Translations under genes and position numbers: made by a program | In this document: positions 58,697-64,000 of the stretch, one piece after another | Numbering within the stretch: the first letter of the stretch is position 1 | Layout: each line of letters opens with the position of its first letter | Assembly (NCBI GenBank): GCA_048264105.1 | Contig: JBLXDJ010000001.1 | Coordinates: forward strand, 434,001-498,000 | DNA from: Oceanospirillum sp048264105 | Lineage (GTDB): Bacteria; Pseudomonadota; Gammaproteobacteria; Pseudomonadales; Halomonadaceae | Length of the DNA: 64,000 bases | Direction of reading: 5' to 3' | The notes under the pieces: model-generated | What the model was told of the DNA's origin: nothing | Seen by the model: the letters and a program-made list of their open reading frames with translations, nothing else | The model's database searches: none

Positions 58697-60010
58697 ATGA
58701 CCCGTGAGTCTCTTCCTAAAAAAACGGGCCCTGCCGTTTCATCTTCTGTTTTGAGTCATCCCCGTATGCTCATCTTTATGGGGTGGCGCAATATCTGGCG
58801 TAATCCGGTACGCAGTCTGCTGACGGTTTCTGCACTGGCGGGTGGTCTGATTATTGTGATCCTGTTCTCCGCCTTGCTGGAGGGGATGGCACGCCAGATG
58901 GTGCATTACGCCACCAATCTCAGCAGTGGCCATATTCAGCTGCACCGGCAGGCTTATATCGATGATCAGGATCTTTATGCCACCTTGCCCTGGGATTATC
59001 TGAGTGAGCTGGAACAGCGCTTCCCCCAGCTTGCATTTGCGCCCCGTTTACAGGCGGCAGCACTGGCAAGCAGCAAAGACAGTTCAACCGGTGTGATGAT
59101 TCGGGCCGTTGATCCTGAGCGGGAAACCAAGGTAACGGTTCAACTGGATAAGATCGCAGAAGGGCGCTCTGATCTGAGTGGTTCTCAGGTGCTGGTGGGC
59201 AAGAGCCTGGCGAAAAAGCTGGCCCTAAAACCCGGCAGTGAACTGATTCTGGTGACTCAGGCCGCCGATGGCAGTATCGGTAATGCGATTTATCATGTTG
59301 CCGGTATCCTGAAGCCTCTGGAGCCCGGTTTTGATCGTGCCGGAATCCTGATGTCCATTGAAAATTTTCAGCAGCTGATGGTGTTGGATAACGGTTTTCA
59401 TGAACTTGCGGTACATCTGCCAAAGCCTGCGCAGCTGCCTCAGATTCAGCAACAGCTGATTCAGGCCATGACTGACTTGCAGCAGCAGAAGCCGCTGGAT
59501 GAGTGGGGTGGCGCTGCAGTTGTACGCAGCTGGAAACAGCTGACGCCCATGGTGGCGAATATGATGCAGATGAGCCAGTCCATGCTGTCGGTAATCGGCT
59601 TTATTATTGTCGGGCTGGCGTCTATGGGGCTGGTGAATACTCTCTTGATGGCACTGCATGAGCGACGTCATGAATTGGGTATTCTGCGGGCGATCGGAAT
59701 GAAGGGACGGCATCTGATGTTGCTGGTGCTGATCGAATCCTTCTTTCTTGCTTTGTTAGCCGCTGTGCTGGGGGCGGGGTTAGGTTCACTGGCGGGACTT
59801 TGGCTGGAGGCGCACGGTATTGATTTCAGTAGCCGTATGCCCGATGGCTATGACTGGGGCGGCATGGTGTTTGAGCCGGTGATGAGTGCCTATCTTGATC
59901 TGTCTCAGGTGGCGGGTTTGAGCCTGCTGATGGTGGTGGTCGCCTTGGTGAGTTCTCTGATTCCCAGCTGGCAGCTGATCAGGCTGAAACCGGCGGAGGT
60001 GATGCGCTGA
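58697..60010 (+). CDS. ABC transporter permease, FtsX/LolCE/MacB type (first)
   Basis: This protein of about 437 residues has four transmembrane helices: one near the N-terminus (about 35-57), then a large periplasmic domain (MacB_PCD, about 60-285) and three C-terminal helices (about 290-435) of the FtsX domain (LASMGLVNTLLMALHERRHELGILRAIGMKG). This is the mechanotransmitter ABC type that drives substrates from the inner membrane to a periplasmic partner. ATG 58697 follows the LolA-like stop by one base; it overlaps the next permease gene (TGATG). Confidence 0.9.
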   Translation: MTRESLPKKTGPAVSSSVLSHPRMLIFMGWRNIWRNPVRSLLTVSALAGGLIIVILFSALLEGMARQMVHYATNLSSGHIQLHRQAYIDDQDLYATLPWDYLSELEQRFPQLAFAPRLQAAALASSKDSSTGVMIRAVDPERETKVTVQLDKIAEGRSDLSGSQVLVGKSLAKKLALKPGSELILVTQAADGSIGNAIYHVAGILKPLEPGFDRAGILMSIENFQQLMVLDNGFHELAVHLPKPAQLPQIQQQLIQAMTDLQQQKPLDEWGGAAVVRSWKQLTPMVANMMQMSQSMLSVIGFIIVGLASMGLVNTLLMALHERRHELGILRAIGMKGRHLMLLVLIESFFLALLAAVLGAGLGSLAGLWLEAHGIDFSSRMPDGYDWGGMVFEPVMSAYLDLSQVAGLSLLMVVVALVSSLIPSWQLIRLKPAEVMR

Positions 60011-61371
60011 TGTCTTATGATGTTCAAAGCAAGGCGGGAAAAGGCCGCTCGGCGGGCTTGCCGCTGCAGCTGTTACTACGGCTGGCGTGGCGCAATCTAT
60101 GGCGGCATCGCAAGCGTACACTGATTACCCTGACCTCCATCGCCATTGGCTTTGCACTGGCGGTGATCTCCATCGGTATTGGCGATGGCAGTCACAACAG
60201 CATGATCCGCAATGCGATCACCCTGGGAAATGGCCATCTGGCGATTCAGCCGGAACGCTATCTTGAAGCTCCCTCCAACAATCTGATGATCCAGGATAGC
60301 CAAAAACTGATGGATCGACTTGATAAGCCGATGGCTGAGCTAAACCGGCAGGGTGTGCAGGTCAACGCGATTCCCCGAATCTCCCTGCAGTTGCTGGCCA
60401 GTACCGCCAATAACTCGGTGGGCGTTGGTTTGGAGGCGGTATCGGGGCAGATAGTTGACCCAAGATCTGAACAGCTGAAAAAGGGGTTGATTAAAGGGCA
60501 GTGGCTGGCGGATGAGCAAACCAATGGCATCGTCGTTGGGCAGGCACTGGCGAATAAACTGAAAGTTCGCCTTGGTAGCAAGGTGGTGCTGATGGCGGGG
60601 ACTCAGGGCGGCGATACGACGGCGCAGCTGGGGCGTGTGCGGGGCATCTTTCAGACCGGAATGGATGAGCTGGACAGCTATCTGATTCTCGCCCCGCTGG
60701 AACTTGGCCGACTGTTTCTGCAGGCAGAGCTAACGGCAACAGGCACTGGAATTGAAACCGAAAACGCTCAGCCACTAACCCGAATCGCACTTTTTGTCGC
60801 CCCTGCCGATGGAGCCGATCTGGCGCAACAGCAGATCAATGAAGCTTTGAGTGCGGAATTAAACGCGCAGAATCTGGCGCTGCTGGACTGGCAAACCCTG
60901 ATGCCGGATCTGGTGCAGTTTGTGGCGCTGGATGATGCCGGGAACTACGTTTTCCTCTTGCTGATTCTGATTATGGTGCTGTTTGGCATTATCAATACGG
61001 TACTGATGAGCGTATTGGAGCGCACCCGCGAGTTTGGCCTTTTGCGGGCGTTGGGGCTGGCGCGGATTCAGCTGATGTTGCTGGTCTGCTGTGAAGCCTT
61101 TCTGTTAAGCCTTTTGGCGCTGCTGTTTGGTTGGCTGTTGGGAGGCGGTTTGCATCTGGCATTGTCCGCCAATGGTCTGGATCTCTCCGGCATGATGGGG
61201 GACAGCACCGCCATTATGGGCACTTATATGGATCCTGTGATCCGGCCGGAACTGTCGACCGATCGGGTGTTGCAGCTTAGTGGCGGTATTTTCCTGGTGA
61301 CCTTGTTGTCCGGCCTGTATCCGGCGATTAAAGCCAGTCGGGTCGCACCCGTTGATGCACTTAAGACCTGA
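60010..61371 (+). CDS. ABC transporter permease, FtsX/LolCE/MacB type (second)
   Basis: This 453-residue permease has the same architecture as its upstream neighbour: first helix near 35-55 (RNLWRHRKRTLITLTSIAIGFALAV), periplasmic domain, and C-terminal FtsX helices with GIINTVLMSVLERTREFGLLRALGL. The two are diverged paralogues and probably form a heterodimer like LolC/LolE. It overlaps the first permease gene by one base and is followed after 57 bp by the ATPase gene. Confidence 0.9.
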   Translation: MSYDVQSKAGKGRSAGLPLQLLLRLAWRNLWRHRKRTLITLTSIAIGFALAVISIGIGDGSHNSMIRNAITLGNGHLAIQPERYLEAPSNNLMIQDSQKLMDRLDKPMAELNRQGVQVNAIPRISLQLLASTANNSVGVGLEAVSGQIVDPRSEQLKKGLIKGQWLADEQTNGIVVGQALANKLKVRLGSKVVLMAGTQGGDTTAQLGRVRGIFQTGMDELDSYLILAPLELGRLFLQAELTATGTGIETENAQPLTRIALFVAPADGADLAQQQINEALSAELNAQNLALLDWQTLMPDLVQFVALDDAGNYVFLLLILIMVLFGIINTVLMSVLERTREFGLLRALGLARIQLMLLVCCEAFLLSLLALLFGWLLGGGLHLALSANGLDLSGMMGDSTAIMGTYMDPVIRPELSTDRVLQLSGGIFLVTLLSGLYPAIKASRVAPVDALKT

Positions 61372-61428
61372 TGCGATTGATGACATCTGTGTCGCTCCAG
61401 TATCGAATCGAATTTATAAGGACATCCC

Positions 61429-62115
61429 ATGGCACTGTTAAGCCTGAGCAATATCAGCAAAATTTATCAGCAGGGCGAGCTGACAGTTCCTGCGCTGCAG
61501 AATGTTGATTTGCAACTGGAGCAGGGGGAGTTTGCCGCTCTGGTCGGCCCCTCCGGCTCTGGTAAAACCACCCTGCTGAATATTATCGGCGGGCTGGATA
61601 CCCCTTCTGAGGGCGATGTGATCCTTAATGGTCGGGATATGACGCAACTCAGCGAGAGCGAGCTGTCAGATTTCCGCCTGTTTGAACTGGGCTTTATCTT
61701 TCAGGCCTACAATCTGGTGCCCGTACTTTCCGCGCTGGAAAATGTTGAGCTGATTATGGTGCTGCAGGGCAGACCAGAGAAAGAGCGGCGTGAGCGGGCA
61801 GAGCACTTTTTGAATTTGGTCGGTCTGGCAGATCAGATGGATCGGCGTCCTTCCGGCTTGAGTGGTGGTCAGCAGCAAAGGGTCGCGGTAGCCCGTGCGT
61901 TAGCGGCAGGGCCGCGTCTGGTGCTGGCGGATGAGCCAACGGCGAATCTGGACTCTGAAAATGCCACTGCTCTGCTGGATATTATGTACACCCTGAGTCA
62001 GGACAAAGCGCTGCAAACGACTTTCTTGTTTTCTACTCATGATCCACGGGTAATGGAGCGCGCCAAGCGGATCATCACCCTGCGGGATGGCCGGATTGTC
62101 TCTGATGAAGCTTAA
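61429..62115 (+). CDS. ABC transporter ATP-binding protein, LolD/MacB-like
   Basis: This 228-residue ATPase has Walker A GPSGSGKTTLLNIIGG (about 40-55), the Q-loop GFIFQAYNLVPVLSALENVELIM, signature LSGGQQQRVAVARALA, Walker B LVLADEPTANLD and the H-loop STHDPRVM. It is the LolD/MacB/FtsE class that powers FtsX-type permeases. AAGGACA precedes ATG 61429. It overlaps the outer-membrane protein gene by 11 bases. Confidence 0.93.
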   Translation: MALLSLSNISKIYQQGELTVPALQNVDLQLEQGEFAALVGPSGSGKTTLLNIIGGLDTPSEGDVILNGRDMTQLSESELSDFRLFELGFIFQAYNLVPVLSALENVELIMVLQGRPEKERRERAEHFLNLVGLADQMDRRPSGLSGGQQQRVAVARALAAGPRLVLADEPTANLDSENATALLDIMYTLSQDKALQTTFLFSTHDPRVMERAKRIITLRDGRIVSDEA

Positions 62116-63439
62116 GAGAACGGCAGGAAGACTTATGGCACTTGTTCTGGCTGGCGGTTTAACCGCTGCTCAGACGGCACTTGCTGATAATAGGATGGCG
62201 GATCAGGCGGCGGTTTCCGATGAGGCTGGCTGGTCTTTTGAGAACAGCGCACGCCTGTCCGGCTACGGTGGTTTTTACGGTGCTGACAGCTCCGAACTGT
62301 TTGATAACCGCCAACAGCAGCTCAGTCTGCGCCTGATGAGTACGGGAAGTTCTTCGGATCAGCAGCACACCCTAAGCGGACATTTGAAACTCCGTCATCA
62401 GACCTTTTCCTCACCGGCGATCGCTCTCGGTGCATCTGAGCCAGCCATCGATTACTTTCGTGCCGCAGAGATGAGTGACAATCTGCTCTGGAACTCCTGC
62501 GATGAGGTCTCAAACGGAATCACCTGCTTTCAGGGCGGTTATGAGGTTGATCGGCTTTTCTATCGTTATCAACCGGATTCCGGTCAGTATCGGGTGAGCC
62601 TTGGGCGGCAGGCGATTGACTGGGGTACGGGACGCTTCTGGCAGCCGTTAAACCTGTTTGGCAGCTTCGCACCGACAGATCTGGATACCGATTATAAGGC
62701 CGGGCTTGATGGCCTTGTCGCTGAGTATTACCCCGGCTTCTTCTCAACACTGACTCTGGCTTATCTGCCCACTTCTCATGCAGTATCGGATAACCGGTCC
62801 GCTGAGGATTCCCTGGCACTGCATTACCGCATGCTGCTGGAATCCGGTGATGAACTGACTCTTCTGACCGGCAGAGTGCTTGAGCGCACTGCTCTGGGGG
62901 GCGCGTGGGAGAGCAGTTTTGATCTGGGGGAGACACTCACCGGAATCGGCTCCCGAATCGAAGCGGTGGTTTATGAGCCGGACGCGTCTTTATCCAACTC
63001 TCAAGGCAAAACAGAAGAGCGTAGCGTCCAGATGATCGCCGGTGTTGATTACCAGACTCAGACCGATAACCCGCTCACCGACGGCATTCTTATCACACTT
63101 GAGTATCTGCACAGCGGATCCGGTGCCGAAACGCCGTCTGAGCTTGAACCTGTCCGGCAGAGCGCGTTAGTGAAACAGGGCATTCAGCCACAGTTGTCGC
63201 AACAGGTGATGGGGCTGGGTTTGGGCAAAACCCTGTCGCCCCTCTGGCAGGGTAATTACACCGGTCTGTTCAGCCCCTTGTCCGGTGGTGCATCTCAACT
63301 GCATCAGATCAGCGGGGTTTATTCCCTCAGTGATGAAAGCGACCTGATGCTGTCCCTGCTCTCCGGTTTTGGTTCAGAGGTCTCAGAATTTGGCTCAGTA
63401 CCCACTTCGTTGTCGGCGCGGCTTCGTCTCTATTTCTGA
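62105..63439 (+). CDS. Outer-membrane beta-barrel protein of the ABC/LolA-like cluster
   Basis: This protein of about 444 residues has a signal peptide (cleavage after ALA near 28) and a long series of amphipathic strands ending in ARLRLYF, an outer-membrane barrel signal. It has YRYQPDSGQYRVSLGRQAIDWGTGRFWQPLN and other porin-like strands; two Cys lie near 137 and 145. I do not recognise a named family. Tight overlap with the ATPase gene makes it part of the export pathway, perhaps the final outer-membrane receptor or conduit for what the LolA-like protein delivers. ATG 62105 starts the signal peptide. Confidence 0.8.
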   Translation: MKLKRTAGRLMALVLAGGLTAAQTALADNRMADQAAVSDEAGWSFENSARLSGYGGFYGADSSELFDNRQQQLSLRLMSTGSSSDQQHTLSGHLKLRHQTFSSPAIALGASEPAIDYFRAAEMSDNLLWNSCDEVSNGITCFQGGYEVDRLFYRYQPDSGQYRVSLGRQAIDWGTGRFWQPLNLFGSFAPTDLDTDYKAGLDGLVAEYYPGFFSTLTLAYLPTSHAVSDNRSAEDSLALHYRMLLESGDELTLLTGRVLERTALGGAWESSFDLGETLTGIGSRIEAVVYEPDASLSNSQGKTEERSVQMIAGVDYQTQTDNPLTDGILITLEYLHSGSGAETPSELEPVRQSALVKQGIQPQLSQQVMGLGLGKTLSPLWQGNYTGLFSPLSGGASQLHQISGVYSLSDESDLMLSLLSGFGSEVSEFGSVPTSLSARLRLYF

Positions 63440-63759
63440 CCGGTTTTAATACTTTTGTCACAAAAATCTGTTTTTGACCGAATAACCATTGATTCTGAAG
63501 GGATCTGATTGTTTAATGCGCCACCATAATTAGGTAAGGCGCTACTAATGCTACAGCTGATCCCCACGCCGGCTGTTGTCGTCTCTGTACCGGCCATGAC
63601 ACGTTGCATTGGTCGTCAGCATTCAGCGAGTCTGCCTGAGTTTATCGGTTCCGTGTTTTATCCTGCCTCTATGTTGTTTCCGACAGTGTCTAACTGTGTT
63701 CTGTCAGGCTGAATATCAGCACCTGTCGTAAGCGGTATGTGGTCATAAGTGAGGTTATT
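63440..63759. other. 320-bp intergenic region
   Basis: It separates the envelope cluster from the PAS receptor gene. No gene, clear terminator or flagellar sigma-28 promoter is visible. A weak GACAG...CTGTC dyad lies near 63683-63708. I see nothing else of note. Confidence 0.5.
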
Positions 63760-64000
63760 TTGAAGTCAAAGTCGATTCAGCCAACACAGGTTGAGCGAAA
63801 GATGCGTGCGGATGACTTTATCGTCTCCAAAACCGACGCCAAGGGAAGAATCACCTACTGTAATCCCATCTTCATTGAATTTTCCGGCTACACCGAGAGC
63901 GAACTGCTGGGTAAGCAGCACAATATTATCCGCCATCCGGATATGCCCAGAGCCACCTTCAAGCTGGCCTGGGATACGATCCAGTCCGGCCGTGAGTTTT
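63760..64000 (+). CDS. PAS-domain sensor, Aer-like receptor or sensor protein (N-terminal fragment)
   Basis: The open frame starts at TTG 63760 after GAGG and runs off the right edge (about 80 residues visible). It contains ADDFIVSKTDAKGRITYCNP, FSGYTESELLGKQHNIIRHPDMPRATF and a Trp-Asp-Thr-Ile-Gln helix. This is the PAS domain seen at the N-terminus of Aer-type aerotaxis receptors and related chemoreceptors; FAD binding is likely. The C-terminal domain is not visible, so a kinase or GGDEF protein cannot be excluded. Confidence 0.75.
   Translation, partial: MKSKSIQPTQVERKMRADDFIVSKTDAKGRITYCNPIFIEFSGYTESELLGKQHNIIRHPDMPRATFKLAWDTIQSGREF

Noticed and set aside
1..64000. tRNA, rRNA, CRISPR, insertion sequence, prophage or integrative element
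   Set aside because: No tRNA-like T-loop or cloverleaf, no spaced identical repeats, no transposase, integrase or phage structural gene was seen on either strand.

Overview
The window looks like chromosomal DNA of a free-living, probably marine gammaproteobacterium, most likely in or near the Oceanospirillaceae (Amphritea/Neptunomonas/Marinobacterium-like). This is an inference from gene content (class II PyrC, RhlE, RecQ, Rnk, YciA, a DctB/DctD-controlled dicarboxylate carrier, abundant orphan solute-binding proteins and c-di-GMP proteins), base composition near 50% GC and ordinary gammaproteobacterial ribosome-binding sites; no 16S gene is present. I see no tRNA, rRNA, CRISPR array, insertion sequence, integrase or phage gene. 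Genes are dense, in short operons, with clear hairpin terminators.

Layout. 1-6 kb: 5' end of a serine-dehydratase-type gene, pyrC, an AraC regulator next to a zinc alcohol dehydrogenase, an orphan periplasmic binding protein, a HlyU-family protein and a DUF2959 lipoprotein. 6-14.5 kb: rhlE, a 992-residue double-binding-protein/GGDEF/EAL receptor, RNase Z overlapping a YqaA-like membrane protein, a GcvA-type LysR regulator that seems to use a non-AUG start, and two small orphan proteins. 14.5-19.6 kb: a complete C4-dicarboxylate circuit: DASS carrier, a sigma-54 promoter with an upstream dyad, and dctD/dctB. 19.7-29 kb is a signalling block: chemoreceptor, OmpR-type two-component system divergent from a secreted HbpS/GlcG-like protein, an NMT1-PAS-degenerate GGDEF protein, an MscS channel and an EAL protein behind a Fur-box-like palindrome. 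29-43 kb is mixed metabolism and transport: two EamA permeases, a PepSY membrane protein, a methyltransferase overlapping an acyltransferase/cyclic-nucleotide fusion, NadE, TenA, Rnk, an aromatic amino acid permease, a CurA-like reductase with a LysR regulator, and YciA. 43-51 kb: a LytS/LytTR system in an operon with a membrane protein and an OmpV/MipA porin, divergent from a PAP2 phosphatase; free-methionine sulfoxide reductase; and an iron-sulfur photolyase with an overlapping 58-residue DUF2256 zinc-ribbon gene. 51-64 kb: a site-2 protease, RecQ, DUF6172, a NarL/DesK-like two-component system divergent from a six-gene cell-envelope cluster (OmpV/MipA, LolA-like, two FtsX-type permeases, a LolD-like ATPase and an outer-membrane barrel), then the start of a PAS receptor gene.

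The strongest candidates for undescribed biology are: (i) the overlapping methyltransferase plus FeeM-like acyltransferase fused to a cyclic-nucleotide-binding domain (31.9-33.7 kb), which could make a methylated N-acyl amino acid signal under cAMP/cGMP control; (ii) the LolA-like/ABC/outer-membrane-barrel cluster with its own two-component system (54.8-63.4 kb); (iii) a Fur-controlled c-di-GMP phosphodiesterase; and (iv) the HbpS-like protein paired with an OmpR-type two-component system. The functions proposed for these are inferences from domains and gene order.
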